Source: Pseudomonas ceruminis (GTDB taxonomy: Bacteria > Pseudomonadota > Gammaproteobacteria > Pseudomonadales > Pseudomonadaceae). Taken from it: a stretch of 64,000 bases of DNA. The stretch spans positions 62,001-126,000 of the forward strand of contig NZ_BQHW01000013.1 in the NCBI RefSeq assembly GCF_021602025.1, read 5' to 3'. Position numbers and translations under genes: made by a program. Of the stretch, positions 47,709 to 58,900 are shown piece by piece (the stretch's first letter is position 1; each line of letters starts with the position of its first letter). Under the pieces are notes generated by a model that was given only the letters and a program-made list of their open reading frames with translations, searched no databases and was not told the origin of the DNA.

Positions 47709-50237
47709 ATGACGCAAGTCACGGTGAAAGAACTGGCCCAAGAGGTCGAGGCACCGGTAGAGCGCCTGCTGCAGCAGATGCGTGAGGCAGGTCTGCCGCA
47801 CACCGACGCCGGTCAGGTAGTGACCGACAATGAGAAGCAGACTCTGCTGACCCATTTGAAGAGCAGCCACAAGAGCAAGGCGGAAGAGCCGCGCAAGATT
47901 ACCTTGCAGCGCAAGACCACCAGCACCCTGCGTGTCGCCGGTAGCAAGAGCATCAGCGTAGAAGTACGCAAGAAGAAAGTATTCGTGCAGCGCAGCCCGG
48001 AAGAGATCCAGGCCGAGCAGAAGCGCGAGCAGGAAGAGCGCCGCGCGGCTGAAAACGCCGCTCGCGAGAAGGTCGAGGCCGAGGTTCGCCAGCGTAACGA
48101 AGAGCAGGCCCGTCGCCAGGCTGCCGAAACGGCCACTGCTGCGCCTGCAACGGCTGCCAAGGCAGAGCCGGCACCTGCCGCTGCCCCGGCACCGGTAGTC
48201 GCCGACGCTCCGGCGTCCGAAGACGCCGCTGCCCGTGCTGCCGAGCGCAAGAAGGACGAGACTCGCCGCAACGAAAGCCGCACTCGCGATGACGACCGTC
48301 GTCGTGGCGAGGCGCCGCGGGTGTCGATCAAGGTCAAGGTCAAGGAGAAGGAAAAGGCTCCGACGCCGCGTGCCGCTCCGCGCACCACCGACGAAGAGAG
48401 CGATGGCGCTCGCCGTGGTCGTGGTGGCAAGGGCAAGCTGAAGAAGCGCAACCAGCATGGCTTCCAGAACCCGACCGGTCCTGTCATCCGTGACGTGACC
48501 ATCGGCGAGACCATCACCGTCTCGGAGCTTGCACAGCAGATGTCGGTCAAGGCCGCCGAAGTCGTCAAGTTCATGTTCAAGCTGGGTACCCCGGTCACCA
48601 TCAACCAGGTGCTCGACCAGGAAACCGCTCAGCTGATCGCAGAAGAACTGGGCCACAAGGTGACCTTGGTCAGCGACACTGCCCTGGAAGACTCCCTGGC
48701 CGAGTCGTTGAAGTTCGAAGGCCAAACCGAATCGCGTGCCCCGGTCGTTACCGTAATGGGCCACGTTGACCACGGTAAGACCTCGCTGCTCGACTACATC
48801 CGTCGTGCCAAGGTTGCTGCTGGCGAAGCCGGTGGTATTACCCAGCACATCGGTGCCTACCACGTGGAAACCGACCGCGGCATGGTCACCTTCCTCGATA
48901 CCCCAGGCCACGCCGCGTTCACCGCAATGCGTGCCCGTGGTGCCAAGGCTACCGACATCGTCATCCTGGTGGTGGCAGCGGACGACGGTGTGATGCCGCA
49001 GACCCGCGAAGCCGTCCAGCATGCCAAGGCAGCCGGTGTTCCACTGGTTGTTGCAGTGAACAAGATCGACAAGCCGGGTGCCGACCTCGATCGCATCCGT
49101 AACGAACTGGCTGTCGAAGGCGTGACCTCCGAGGACTGGGGTGGTGACACGCCGTTCGTCAAGGTTTCGGCGAAGATGGGTACCGGTGTCGATGAACTGC
49201 TCGAAGCCGTGTTGCTGCAAGCCGAGATCCTCGAGCTGACCGCTACCCCGACCGCTCCAGGTCGTGGTGTCGTGGTCGAATCGCGCCTCGACAAGGGCCG
49301 CGGCCCGGTAGCCACCATCCTGGTTCAGGACGGTACCCTGCGTCAGGGCGACATGGTCCTGTGCGGCTCCAACTACGGCCGTGTTCGCGCCATGCTCGAC
49401 GAGAACGGCAAGCCTGTGAAGGAAGCTGGCCCGTCGATCCCGGTCGAGATCCTCGGCCTGGACGGCACGCCGGAAGCCGGTGACGAGCTGTCCGTGGTTG
49501 CTGACGAGAAGAAAGCCCGCGAAGTTGCACTGTTCCGTCAGGGCAAGTACCGCGAGGTCAAGCTGGCCCGTGCTCACGCCGGCAAGCTGGAAAACATCTT
49601 CGAGACCATGGGTCAGGAAGAGAAGAAGACCCTCAACATCGTCCTCAAGACCGACGTACGTGGTTCCCTGGAAGCACTGCAGGGTTCGCTCGGCGGCTTG
49701 GGCAACGACGAAGTTCAGGTTCGTGTGATCGGTGGCGGCGTCGGTGGTATCACCGAGAGCGATGCCAACCTGGCGCTGGCGTCCAACGCGGTGCTGTTCG
49801 GCTTCAACGTGCGTGCCGATGCCGGTGCGCGCAAGATCGTCGAGCAGGAAGGTCTGGATATGCGTTACTACAACGTGATCTACGACATCATCGAAGACGT
49901 CAAGAAGGCCCTGACCGGCATGCTGGGCAGCGATGTTCGCGAGAACATCCTGGGCGTCGCCGAAGTACGTGACGTGTTCCGTTCGCCGAAGTTCGGCGCC
50001 ATCGCTGGCTGTATGGTCATCGAGGGTACCGTGTACCGCAACCGTCCGATCCGCGTACTGCGCGAAGACGTTGTGATCTTCGAAGGCGAGCTGGAGTCGC
50101 TGCGTCGCTTCAAGGACGACGCTGCCGAAGTGCGTTCGGGCATGGAGTGCGGTATTGGCGTCAAGAGCTACAACGACGTCAAGGTCGGCGACAAGATCGA
50201 AGTCTTCGAGAAAGTCCAGGTTGCTCGTACCCTTTAA
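47709..50237 (+). CDS. infB: Translation initiation factor IF-2
   Basis: IF-2 brings initiator tRNA to the 30S subunit and promotes subunit joining. The 842-residue protein has an IF2_N domain (1-52), a long Arg/Glu/Ala-rich linker (about 60-260), a second IF2_N segment, then the GTPase domain with GHVDHGKTS (about 352-360), [12 protein letters not shown] and the domains II-IV that bind fMet-tRNA. It is the expected length for Pseudomonas. It follows nusA closely. Confidence 0.98.
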   Translation: MTQVTVKELAQEVEAPVERLLQQMREAGLPHTDAGQVVTDNEKQTLLTHLKSSHKSKAEEPRKITLQRKTTSTLRVAGSKSISVEVRKKKVFVQRSPEEIQAEQKREQEERRAAENAAREKVEAEVRQRNEEQARRQAAETATAAPATAAKAEPAPAAAPAPVVADAPASEDAAARAAERKKDETRRNESRTRDDDRRRGEAPRVSIKVKVKEKEKAPTPRAAPRTTDEESDGARRGRGGKGKLKKRNQHGFQNPTGPVIRDVTIGETITVSELAQQMSVKAAEVVKFMFKLGTPVTINQVLDQETAQLIAEELGHKVTLVSDTALEDSLAESLKFEGQTESRAPVVTVMGHVDHGKTSLLDYIRRAKVAAGEAGGITQHIGAYHVETDRGMVTFLDTPGHAAFTAMRARGAKATDIVILVVAADDGVMPQTREAVQHAKAAGVPLVVAVNKIDKPGADLDRIRNELAVEGVTSEDWGGDTPFVKVSAKMGTGVDELLEAVLLQAEILELTATPTAPGRGVVVESRLDKGRGPVATILVQDGTLRQGDMVLCGSNYGRVRAMLDENGKPVKEAGPSIPVEILGLDGTPEAGDELSVVADEKKAREVALFRQGKYREVKLARAHAGKLENIFETMGQEEKKTLNIVLKTDVRGSLEALQGSLGGLGNDEVQVRVIGGGVGGITESDANLALASNAVLFGFNVRADAGARKIVEQEGLDMRYYNVIYDIIEDVKKALTGMLGSDVRENILGVAEVRDVFRSPKFGAIAGCMVIEGTVYRNRPIRVLREDVVIFEGELESLRRFKDDAAEVRSGMECGIGVKSYNDVKVGDKIEVFEKVQVARTL

Positions 50238-50294
50238 TGGGCGAGCATGGCGCCAGCCCCCGTCCCAGGGCGGTGGCAGCGCCTCAGTAGGTAG

Positions 50295-50330
50295 CGCCCG
50301 GTCAGGCTTCAGCCTGACCGGGCGTTTGCC
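50295..50330 (+). terminator. Strong hairpin between infB and rbfA
   Basis: CGCCCGGTCAGGC (50295-50307) and GCCTGACCGGGCG (50312-50324) form a perfect 13-bp stem with a TTCA loop, followed by TTTGCCGCTTT. It can act as a partial terminator or an RNA processing site inside the operon. Confidence 0.75.
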
Positions 50331-50353
50331 GCTTTACGTTACAGGTAGCAAAA

Positions 50354-50752
50354 ATGGCCAAAGAATACAGCCGTACCCAACGTATCGGTGATCAGATGCA
50401 GCGCGAGCTGGCTGAACTGATCCGCCGTGAAGTCAAGGATCCACGCGTCGGTCTGGTGACCATCACCGCCGTGGACGTCAGCCGCGACCTGGGGCATGCC
50501 AAGGTTTTCATCACCGTCATGGGTGAAGAAACCCCGGACGCGGTGCAGCAGTCGCTCAAGGCGCTGAACAGCGCCGCCAGTTTCCTGCGCCTGCACCTGG
50601 GCCGCTCGATGCAGCTGCGCAGCGTGCCGCAACTGCACTTCCACTTCGATGAAAGCGTCAGCCGTGGTGTACACCTGTCGGCGCTGATCGAGCGTGCGGT
50701 GGCCGAAGACCGCCTGCACAAGGACGCCGACGAGCTGGACACCAAGGAGTAA
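50354..50752 (+). CDS. rbfA: Ribosome-binding factor A
   Basis: RbfA is a KH-like fold protein needed for 16S 5' end maturation and cold adaptation. The 132-residue protein shows [25 protein letters not shown] and the LHFHFDES segment, followed by a charged C-terminal tail. It starts about 30 bases after a hairpin and ends 3 bases before truB's start. Confidence 0.96.
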   Translation: MAKEYSRTQRIGDQMQRELAELIRREVKDPRVGLVTITAVDVSRDLGHAKVFITVMGEETPDAVQQSLKALNSAASFLRLHLGRSMQLRSVPQLHFHFDESVSRGVHLSALIERAVAEDRLHKDADELDTKE

Positions 50753-50755
50753 GTG

Positions 50756-51673
50756 GTGGCCCAGGTCAAACGTATCCGCCGCAATGTCAGCGGCATCATC
50801 CTGCTCGACAAGCCGTTGGGGTTCACCTCCAACGCTGCATTGCAGAAAGTGCGCTGGTTGCTCAATGCCGAGAAGGCCGGCCACACCGGCAGCCTCGACC
50901 CCTTGGCCACTGGCGTGCTGCCGTTGTGCTTTGGCGAGGCGACCAAGTTTTCGCAGTACCTGCTCGATTCCGACAAGGGCTACGAAACGGTCATGCAGCT
51001 GGGGCAGACTACCAACACTGCCGACGCTGAAGGCGAAGTCCTGCAAACGCGGGAGGTGACCGTTGGTCGTGTCGATATCGAGGCACTGCTGCCTCGTTTT
51101 CGCGGCCCGATCAGCCAGATACCGCCCATGTACTCGGCCCTCAAGCGTGACGGTCAGCCGCTTTACAAACTGGCACGTGCAGGAGAGGTAGTGGAGCGCG
51201 AGGCGCGTTCTGTTACTATTGGCCGCTTGGAGTTGCTCGAGTGCGAAGGCACCCGTGCACGGCTGAGCGTAGGATGCAGCAAAGGCACCTATATCCGCAC
51301 CCTGGTGGAGGATATCGGTGAGGCCCTTGGCTGCGGCGCCTATGTTGCCGAGCTGCGCAGGACCCACGCGGGGCCCTTCGAGCTGGCCCAGACCGTGACC
51401 CTCGAGGAACTCGAACAGGCACACGCCGAAGGTGGCAACGAAGCGCTCGACCGCTTCCTCATGCCTGCCGACAGTGGTCTGCAGGACTGGCCGCTGGTTG
51501 GCCTGTCCGAACACAGCGCTTTCTACTGGCTGCATGGTCAGGCAGTACGTGCGCCGGACGCGCCGCAATTTGGCATGGTCCGGGTACAGGATCACAATGG
51601 TCGCTTCATCGGTATCGGTGAAGTGAGCGAAGACGGGCGCATTGCGCCGCGTCGACTGATTCGGTCGGAATGA
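50756..51673 (+). CDS. truB: tRNA pseudouridine-55 synthase
   Basis: TruB makes pseudouridine 55 in the T-loop of all elongator tRNAs. The 305-residue protein has the catalytic [12 protein letters not shown] (Asp about 48), the [18 protein letters not shown] motif and [13 protein letters not shown], and a C-terminal PUA-like part. The start is the second of two GTG codons, six bases after AAGGAG; the first GTG (50753) is only three bases away from it. Confidence 0.96.
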   Translation: MAQVKRIRRNVSGIILLDKPLGFTSNAALQKVRWLLNAEKAGHTGSLDPLATGVLPLCFGEATKFSQYLLDSDKGYETVMQLGQTTNTADAEGEVLQTREVTVGRVDIEALLPRFRGPISQIPPMYSALKRDGQPLYKLARAGEVVEREARSVTIGRLELLECEGTRARLSVGCSKGTYIRTLVEDIGEALGCGAYVAELRRTHAGPFELAQTVTLEELEQAHAEGGNEALDRFLMPADSGLQDWPLVGLSEHSAFYWLHGQAVRAPDAPQFGMVRVQDHNGRFIGIGEVSEDGRIAPRRLIRSE

Positions 51674-51819
51674 TCGAAACCACGGGTCAAGGCTTCGGCT
51701 GCGGCCCGCGGACACAAGGGTGGCTGTCAGTAGGCACGGTCACACCTTTTTTATTAATACAGGGATTTGTCCCTGGCCTATTGGACCCGTTCGCGGGTTC
51801 CGTTATCAGGAGAAGCCTC

Positions 51820-52089
51820 ATGGCCCTCAGCGTTGAAGAAAAAGCTCAAATCGTTACCGACTTCCAGCAAGCCGCTGGCGACACTGGTAGCCCGGAAGTT
51901 CAGGTCGCTCTGCTGACCGCGAACATCAACAAGCTGCAAGGCCACTTCAAGGCCAACGGTAAAGACCACCACTCGCGTCGTGGCCTGATCCGTATGGTTA
52001 ACCAGCGTCGTAAGCTGCTGGACTACCTGAAGGGCAAAGACACCACTCGTTACAGCGCCCTGATCGGTCGCCTGGGCCTGCGTCGCTAA
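51820..52089 (+). CDS. rpsO: 30S ribosomal protein S15
   Basis: S15 is a primary binder of the 16S central domain. The 89-residue protein is complete ([12 protein letters not shown] to IGRLGLRR) with the [21 protein letters not shown] core. The start ATG follows CAGGAG. The 146 bases before it contain an AT-rich patch (TTTTTTATTAATACAG near 51748) that may be a promoter. In E. coli S15 represses its own mRNA; no such pseudoknot was verified here. Confidence 0.98.
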   Translation: MALSVEEKAQIVTDFQQAAGDTGSPEVQVALLTANINKLQGHFKANGKDHHSRRGLIRMVNQRRKLLDYLKGKDTTRYSALIGRLGLRR

Positions 52090-52182
52090 TAGCGGCCTGG
52101 TCAGTGGTGTGCATGGCGTGTTGCATGCTTCGGGAACGCTGCCTGGCAGCGTTTGCGTCGAACACGCCACGCGTATCTTCGA

Positions 52183-52238
52183 GGTTGGCAGCCTGGCAAT
52201 GTTGAGCGGATTATCCGCTCGGCGCCAGGCTCCCAGCC
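52183..52238 (+). promoter_or_regulatory. Long stem-loop in the pnp leader
   Basis: GGTTGGCAGCCTGGC (52183-52197) pairs with GCCAGGCTCCCAGCC (52224-52238) at 13 of 15 positions, enclosing a second perfect hairpin GAGCGGA-TTA-TCCGCTC (52204-52220). A smaller hairpin AACGCTGC/GCAGCGTT lies at 52135-52153. In E. coli a comparable leader stem is cut by RNase III and allows PNPase to control its own mRNA; the same role is inferred here. Confidence 0.7.
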
Positions 52239-52338
52239 TCGTGTTGTATCTGGACGGTCAATGGGGCCGATTCCCCGTTCTGCCCAAGAATTCGCAAGAA
52301 ACCAGTTCCCCCAGAGCCACTGAAAAAGGTAGGAAACC

Positions 52339-54444
52339 GTGAACCCGGTAATCAAGAAATTCCAGTTCGGTCAGTCGACCGTTACTCTCGAGACGGGCCG
52401 AATTGCCCGCCAGGCAACCGGCGCCGTGCTGGTTACCGTCGACAACGACGTCACCGTGCTGGTGACCGTGGTCGGAGCCAAGCAGGCCGACCCAGGCAAG
52501 GGCTTCTTCCCGCTGTCGGTCCACTACCAGGAAAAGACCTACGCCGCCGGCAAGATCCCGGGTGGCTTCTTCAAGCGTGAAGGCCGTCCTTCCGAGAAAG
52601 AGACGCTGACCTCGCGCCTGATCGACCGTCCGATCCGCCCGCTGTTCCCTGAAGGCTTCATGAACGAAGTCCAGGTCGTCTGCACCGTGGTGTCCACCAG
52701 CAAGAAGACCGACCCGGACATCGCTGCGATGATCGGTACCTCGGCTGCCCTGGCCATCTCCGGCATTCCGTTCGAAGGCCCGATCGGCGCGGCTCGCGTT
52801 GCCTTCCACGAAAGCACCGGCTACCTGCTGAACCCGACCTACGAGCAACTGGCTGCCTCCAGCCTGGACATGGTCGTTGCCGGTACCGAATCTGCTGTAC
52901 TGATGGTTGAGTCGGAAGCCCAAGAGCTGACCGAAGACCAGATGCTGGGCGCCGTTCTGTTCGCCCACGACGAATTCCAGGCCGTTATCCAGGCTGTCAA
53001 AGAGCTGGCCGCTGAAGCTGCCAAGCCGACCTGGGACTGGAAACCAGCCGTTGCCAACACCGAACTGTTCAACGCCATCCGCGCCGAATTCGGTGAGGGC
53101 GTTTCTCAGGCCTACACCATCACTGTCAAGGCTGACCGCTATGCGCGCCTGGGCGAGCTGCGTGATCAGGCGATCGCCAAGTTCTCCGGTGAAGAAGGCC
53201 AGCCATCGGCGTCCGAAGTCAAAGAAATCTTCGGTGAAATCGAATACCGCACCGTTCGCGAGAACATCGTCAACGGCAAGCCGCGTATCGATGGTCGTGA
53301 CACCAAGACCGTGCGCCCGCTGAACATCGAAGTCGGCGTACTGCCGAAAACCCACGGTTCTGCACTGTTCACCCGTGGCGAAACCCAGGCCCTGGTCGTT
53401 GCGACCCTGGGTACTGCCCGTGACGCCCAGCTGCTGGACACCCTTGAAGGCGAGAAGAAAGACCCCTTCATGCTGCACTACAACTTCCCGCCGTTCTCGG
53501 TGGGCGAGTGTGGTCGCATGGGCGGTGCAGGCCGTCGTGAAATCGGTCACGGCCGTCTGGCCCGCCGTTCGGTCCAGGCCATGCTGCCTGCTGCTGACGT
53601 GTTCCCGTACACCATCCGTGTGGTTTCGGAAATCACCGAGTCCAACGGCTCGAGCTCCATGGCCTCCGTTTGCGGTGCTTCCCTGGCCCTGATGGACGCG
53701 GGTGTACCGATGAAGGCACCGGTTGCCGGTATCGCCATGGGCCTGGTCAAGGAAGGCGAGAAGTTCGCGGTCCTGACCGACATCCTGGGTGACGAAGACC
53801 ACCTGGGCGACATGGACTTCAAGGTTGCTGGTACCGCCAAAGGCGTTACTGCGCTGCAGATGGACATCAAGATCAACGGCATCACCGAAGAGATCATGGA
53901 AATCGCCCTGGGCCAAGCCCTGGAAGCGCGCCTGAACATCCTCGGCCAGATGAACCAGATCATCGGCCAATCGCGTACCGAGCTGTCGGCCAACGCCCCG
54001 ACCATGATCGCGATGAAGATCGACACCGACAAGATCCGTGACGTCATCGGTAAAGGCGGCGCCACCATTCGCGCCATCTGCGAAGAAACCAAGGCCTCGA
54101 TCGACATCGAAGACGATGGCTCGATCAAGATCTTCGGCGAAACCAAAGATGCCGCGGAAGCTGCTCGCCAGCGCATCCTGGGTATCACCGCAGAGGCCGA
54201 GATCGGCAAGATCTACGTGGGCAAGGTCGAGCGCATCGTCGACTTCGGTGCCTTCGTCAACATCCTGCCGGGCAAGGATGGCCTGGTGCACATCTCCATG
54301 CTCAGCGATGCGCGTGTAGAGAAGGTGACCGACATTCTGAAAGAAGGTCAGGAAGTTGAAGTTCTGGTACTGGACGTGGACAACCGCGGCCGTATCAAGC
54401 TGTCGATCAAAGACGTTGCCGCTGCCAAGGCTTCGGGCGTCTAA
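52339..54444 (+). CDS. pnp: Polyribonucleotide nucleotidyltransferase (PNPase)
   Basis: PNPase degrades RNA 3' to 5' with phosphate and is part of the degradosome. The 701-residue protein has two RNase PH domains (about 1-210 and 310-540; [33 protein letters not shown]), a KH domain ([13 protein letters not shown] about 562-574) and an S1 domain ([21 protein letters not shown], cited in part). The start is GTG 52339 after AGGAAA. It ends before a strong terminator. Confidence 0.98.
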   Translation: MNPVIKKFQFGQSTVTLETGRIARQATGAVLVTVDNDVTVLVTVVGAKQADPGKGFFPLSVHYQEKTYAAGKIPGGFFKREGRPSEKETLTSRLIDRPIRPLFPEGFMNEVQVVCTVVSTSKKTDPDIAAMIGTSAALAISGIPFEGPIGAARVAFHESTGYLLNPTYEQLAASSLDMVVAGTESAVLMVESEAQELTEDQMLGAVLFAHDEFQAVIQAVKELAAEAAKPTWDWKPAVANTELFNAIRAEFGEGVSQAYTITVKADRYARLGELRDQAIAKFSGEEGQPSASEVKEIFGEIEYRTVRENIVNGKPRIDGRDTKTVRPLNIEVGVLPKTHGSALFTRGETQALVVATLGTARDAQLLDTLEGEKKDPFMLHYNFPPFSVGECGRMGGAGRREIGHGRLARRSVQAMLPAADVFPYTIRVVSEITESNGSSSMASVCGASLALMDAGVPMKAPVAGIAMGLVKEGEKFAVLTDILGDEDHLGDMDFKVAGTAKGVTALQMDIKINGITEEIMEIALGQALEARLNILGQMNQIIGQSRTELSANAPTMIAMKIDTDKIRDVIGKGGATIRAICEETKASIDIEDDGSIKIFGETKDAAEAARQRILGITAEAEIGKIYVGKVERIVDFGAFVNILPGKDGLVHISMLSDARVEKVTDILKEGQEVEVLVLDVDNRGRIKLSIKDVAAAKASGV

Positions 54445-54463
54445 ACGACCGCCATGCAATATG

Positions 54464-54492
54464 AAAAGGGCCCCTTCGCGGGGCCCTTTTTT
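54464..54492 (+). terminator. Terminator of pnp
   Basis: AAAAGGGCCCC and GGGGCCCTTTT form an 11-bp stem with a TTCGC loop and a T-run to 54492. Confidence 0.95.
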
Positions 54493-54709
54493 ATTGCCCA
54501 GGCGGAACCTTTTGTGGACTTGCATCTTGCACGCAGATTTACGGCGCGGATTGCAAAATGCACGACCGGCGGTGCTCGCATTTTTATGTAACTCATTGAT
54601 TTATAAGGAAACAAGCGAAGCGGAAAAGCTGGCATAGCGCATGCAACTACCTTCATACCTGCCGCCAGGACATACGGCGCAGACCTTTCGAAAAACAGGA
54701 GTGACCCAC

Positions 54710-55060
54710 ATGAAGAAGTTCGCCATTGCTGCCGCTACTGCTACCGCTCTGACCCTGACCATGGCTAACGCGGCGTTTGCCCAACAGTCCACCCAGGCCC
54801 CGATGACGCTGGCGGCCGGTGAGGTGACCAAAGCCAAAGAAGCCACTTCCGATACCTGGATCACCACCAAGGTCAAATCGGACCTGTTGACCGAAAAGGG
54901 TATCCCGGGTTCTGACATCAAGGTCGAGACCAACAAGGGTGTGGTTTCGCTGTCTTCGACCACTGCCGTGACCGAGTCGCAAAAAGAGATGGCCATTGCC
55001 ATCACCAAGAAAATCAAAGGCGTGAAGGCCGTATCGGCTGACGGCCTGAAAGCCGAATAA
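54710..55060 (+). CDS. Periplasmic BON-domain protein
   Basis: A 116-residue exported protein with signal peptide (residues 1-24, ending ANAAFA) and one BON domain (about 45-116: TWITTKVKSDLLTEKGIPG, then IKVETNKGVVSLSS and KKIKGVKAVSADGL). BON domains, as in OsmY, bind phospholipid or other envelope surfaces and are often stress-induced. ATG 54710 follows ACAGGAG. It stands alone behind the pnp terminator with about 220 bases for its own promoter. Confidence 0.9.
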   Translation: MKKFAIAAATATALTLTMANAAFAQQSTQAPMTLAAGEVTKAKEATSDTWITTKVKSDLLTEKGIPGSDIKVETNKGVVSLSSTTAVTESQKEMAIAITKKIKGVKAVSADGLKAE

Positions 55061-55102
55061 GGAATGTCCCGCCGGCCAGACGGATTTGGCCATCGTTGTA
55101 CC

Positions 55103-55128
55103 AAGCCCCGGCCTCGGCCGGGGCTTTT
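55103..55128. terminator. Bidirectional terminator
   Basis: AAGCCCCGGCC and GGCCGGGGCTT form an 11-bp stem followed by TTC; it serves the BON gene and the convergent monooxygenase gene. Confidence 0.88.
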
Positions 55129-55137
55129 CATTGCACG

Positions 55138-55440
55138 TCAATACACCGGGTTTCGTGCGATCACATCGCTCTCGAAGCATTCCTGCTCGAGCGTCAGTGG
55201 CTCGACCACCGGGCGGCTGTCGCGAAAGTGCGCGGTGCGGGTATGCGCTTCATAGGCTTCATCGTCCTGATAGATCTCATACAGGTAGATGACATCCGGA
55301 TCGAGGCGATCCTGCGAGACGTCGAACACCAGGCAGCCGGGCTCGGTCGCTACGGACGCGGCGGCGTTGAGCTTGATGGCATCGAGATAAGCAGCAGCGC
55401 AACCGGGCTTTACCCGCGTCTTGATAAACAGACTGTACAC
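55138..55440 (-). CDS. Antibiotic-biosynthesis-monooxygenase-fold protein (putative quinol monooxygenase)
   Basis: A 100-residue single-domain ABM protein (ferredoxin-like dimeric fold) resembling YgiN: residues SLFIKTRVKPGCAAAYLDAI, EPGCLVFDVSQD and YLYEIYQDDEAYEAH. Relatives oxidise quinols or degrade small aromatic products without cofactor. GTG 55440 is chosen because AAAAGGAG lies six bases upstream; an earlier TTG would lack a site. It diverges from the VOC gene with a palindromic operator candidate between, so the two are likely co-regulated. Confidence 0.85.
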   Translation of the reverse strand: MYSLFIKTRVKPGCAAAYLDAIKLNAAASVATEPGCLVFDVSQDRLDPDVIYLYEIYQDDEAYEAHTRTAHFRDSRPVVEPLTLEQECFESDVIARNPVY

Positions 55441-55474
55441 AAATAGCTCCTTTTGTTTTAAATTCAAAAAAGAA

Positions 55475-55484
55475 TTGTATACAA
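55475..55484. promoter_or_regulatory. Palindrome between divergent monooxygenase and VOC genes
   Basis: TTGTATACAA is a perfect 10-base palindrome 16 bases before the VOC start, overlapping the likely promoters. It resembles operators of several GntR/VanR-type regulators. The regulator is not in the window. Confidence 0.5.
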
Positions 55485-55500
55485 AAATGGAGCTAGCCCA

Positions 55501-55914
55501 ATGCCTGAATTACCTGCTCGTCCCGGTCGTTTGAACGGTCTGCGTCATATTGCCTTGCTGGTGCCCAACCTGGAGGAGTGCGAGCGCTTCTACGTCGATG
55601 TACTGGGCATGCAGGTATTGAATCGCGCCAATGAGGACCTGGTGTACTTGACCTGTGGCAACGATAACCTGTCGCTCGGGCGCGGTGCGGGGGCTGCCAA
55701 TGGCCTGCAGACGCTGGACCACTACGGCTTCATCGTCGACAGCGTGGAGGAACTGGAGGCCTGGTACCAGTACTTCAAGGCCCATGGGGTAACCTTGCTG
55801 GACCGGCCTTTCAATCACGGTGATGGGGCCCGTAGCTTTCACTTGCTGGACCCGGCTGGGAACAAGGTGCAGCCGTTGTATCACCCGGCGGTGTCGGGGC
55901 AGCGGCTGGCCTGA
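55501..55914 (+). CDS. VOC-family (glyoxalase/dioxygenase-fold) protein
   Basis: A 137-residue metalloprotein of the vicinal-oxygen-chelate superfamily: LRHIALLVPNLEECERFYVDVLGM at the N-terminus (metal His) and a second half with LDHYGFIVDSVEEL and SFHLLDPAGNKVQPLYH, where His and Glu/Gln ligands are expected. The substrate is unknown; the neighbour ABM protein suggests small-molecule oxidation or detoxification. ATG 55501 follows GGAGC. The frameshifted tail of the DUF748 gene overlaps its 3' end on the other strand. Confidence 0.88.
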   Translation: MPELPARPGRLNGLRHIALLVPNLEECERFYVDVLGMQVLNRANEDLVYLTCGNDNLSLGRGAGAANGLQTLDHYGFIVDSVEELEAWYQYFKAHGVTLLDRPFNHGDGARSFHLLDPAGNKVQPLYHPAVSGQRLA

Positions 55915-58900
55915 GTTGAAGTGTTGTATCAGAGGGCCCCATCGTCGGTTTGGCGGCGATGGGGCCGGTACAGCTAGCGCAGTTCACTCGGCATCCAGAT
56001 GCATCGGTGTGATCACCCGGCCGTCTTTCTCCGCTTGCCCCAAGCTGGTATCGATGAAGTACACCCGGCCATCCTCCAGCTTGCCTTTGTCGACCAACCA
56101 GGTAGTCCTTGATGCTGCTGGCCCGCTCCTGGCCCAGGGTTCGCAGCAACGCGGTGCTTTCGGCCCATGACTTGATCACTGCTTCGCGCAGCTTGGCCGT
56201 GCGTTCGTCACGGCTCAGCTGTTGCCACTCGGCCGGTGGCTGCTGCTTCAGGCGAGTCCGGTAGATGCCTTCCAGCATCGCAGGTTTATCGCTGTCATCG
56301 ACCACCAGCATCGAGGCATTGGCCGGCACCTTGTCACCACGGCGTTGCAGGATCTTGTACCAGGTCGCCTGGTATTCACGCTCCAGACGCTGCTGGGCGA
56401 TCAACGGGCCATCACTGCTCTGGGCGCTGGTGCCCTCGATCTCCAGGCGCAGTTCTGGGCGTTCCTTGAGGGCCGAGGCGAGCTTGTCCAGCGCCGACTG
56501 CGCATCGGCGCTGAGCTCGCTGGAGCCCGGGGTGAAAGCCACGTTGCCGAGGTCTTGCGAATCACCACCGGCAATCAACCCGCCGATGAACTTGAACGGC
56601 GCCTGGGCGGCGCGCAGCACCAGGTTGCGCAGGGTTTGCCAGACGATCGGCATCACGCTGAACTGTGGGTTGTTGAGGTCGCCCGTCACCGGCAGCTCGA
56701 TCGAGATCTTGCCTTCGGTGTCCTTGAGCAGTGCTACCGCCAGACGAATCGGCAAATCTACCGCATCCGGGCTGTCGACCTTCTCGCCCAGTTGCAACTG
56801 CTCGACGACCACCTTGTTTTCGGCCTTGAGCTGGCCGTTGGTGATCAGGTAGTGCAAGTCGAGGTTCAGGCGGCCTTTGCGGATGCGGAAGCCGGCGAAC
56901 TTGCCGGAGTAGGGCGTCAGCGTGGTCAGTTCGACGCGCTTGAAGCTGGTGGCGATGTCCAGGCTGGCCAGCGGGTTGAACGGGTTAAGCGCGCCCTTGA
57001 TCGTGACCGGCGCATAACGGTCGACCTTGCCTTTCACGTCCACCTTGGCCGGTGCCGGTTTGCGGTTGTCGAGGGTGCCGATCTGGCCATTGAGCTGCTG
57101 AATGGCGGTGGCGAAGTTGGGGGTCAGGGTAAGGTCGGCGAAGTTGGCCGAGCCATCGTTGATGTTGATCTGGCCAATGTGGATGCCCAGCGGCTTGCTG
57201 GCCGTGGCACTGGCGGCGGGGCTCTTCGCTGAGGCAGGCGCCCCGGCTGGCTGCGGGATCAGCAGGTCATCGACACTGGTGGTGCGATCCTCGTTGATGA
57301 TGAAGCGCGCATACGGCTGCAGCAGCGTTACCTTGTCGATGGTGAGCGCATCGCCATGTACGTAGGACAGGCCATCGACATCGACCTGCTGCCATTTGAC
57401 GAAATCACGGCCCTTGATGGTGTCCAGGGTGTGCAGTTGGTTGACTTGCGCCTTGCCGGCTACGGTAAACGCCAATGGCTCTGTGCGCTTGAGGTCGACC
57501 TTGAGATCGCTGTCGAGCATGCCGCTGCGCAGCTCGAGGCGGATGAACGGGCTGAGGTAGGCCTGGGCGATGCGCAGGTCGATATCACGGGTGCTGACAT
57601 CCAGTTTGGCGGTGACCGGGGCCAGGTTGACTTGGCCTGCGGCCTGCAGTTTGCCCTGCTTGCCAATGCCGGTGTCAAGCTTGAGGGTGAAGGGCGACTG
57701 GTTGAGGCTGTCGAAGCCCTGCATGTCGACGTTCAGTGGCCCGACGTCCAGCGCTACCGGCTCTTTCTGGCTGCGGTCGGCCAGGTGCACCTGGTAGTTG
57801 CGCAGTTGTACGTCCTTGAGCAGTACTTGCCAAGGCTTGCTCGGTTCCTTGGCGGCCTTCTCTTCGGGTGTAGGCTCGGCGGCCGCTGGTTCGGCTTTTT
57901 CCTTTGATGTTGCCTTGGCGGGCTGGCTGGCAAACAGCTTCTGCCAGTCGAGCTGGCCATCCTGCTCCAGCGCTGCCCAGGTTTCGAGTTTTTCGCTGCG
58001 GACCTTGCCCACTGTGACCAACTGCTTGGCCAGGTCGATGGAGGTTTCGCTCACCTCCAGATTGGCCAGGCGGGCCAGCGGCCGACCATCGGGTGCCTTG
58101 ATGGCGAAGGGCGCGACGCGCACGGAGGTATTGTTCAGCAGCAGCTCGGTTTCCTTGGACAGGTTGAGCGTGTAGTGGGTATCGAGGTTGACCACGCCGT
58201 CTTCCAGTACCAGCGGCACGGCGTCGCGCACGTAAGGCCAGAACAGCTTCATCTTGGCGTCGGTGACTTTCAAGGTGCCTTGCGAGGCGATCGGCGCAAG
58301 GCTCAGTGTGCCGCTCCAGTCGATACGCCCGCCGTTGGGGCCGTTCGCCACCAGGGTCATGTCGGCATTGTCATCGGGCAGTGTGCTGAGGTTCTTCAGC
58401 TCCAGATTCATGTCGTCGTAGAGGAACTCGATTGGCTCGCTCGGGCGCTGGTCGGCAAAATGCAGGTAGCCACCGTTGAGCTTGATACTGCCGATCCGCA
58501 AGGGGAACGGGTCGGAGGGAGGCGCCTCAGGCTTGGGTTCGCTGGCCGGCAGCTTGAACAGCTGGGTCAGGTTGAGGGTGCCGTCCTTGGCGAACAGCAC
58601 CTCGTTGCGTGGTTTGTCGAGTTCTACGGCCTGCAGGTGCAGGGCGCCGGTCCACACGCTGTCGAGGGCCAGGTTGGCGTACAGCCGCTCGACACCGACT
58701 TGCTCTTTGCCGGGCTCGCCGATCTGCAGGCCCCACAGGGTCAGCTCGAGGCTGAACGGGTTGAATTCGATGCGTTGCAGATGCGCCGGCACCGTGGCGT
58801 ATTGCGCCAACTGCTGGTTGGCGATGCGCAGGCCGACACCGGGAAGAATGAGGAAGCCAAGCAGGCTGTATAGGGCCACGAGAGCCAGCATGGCGCCAAG

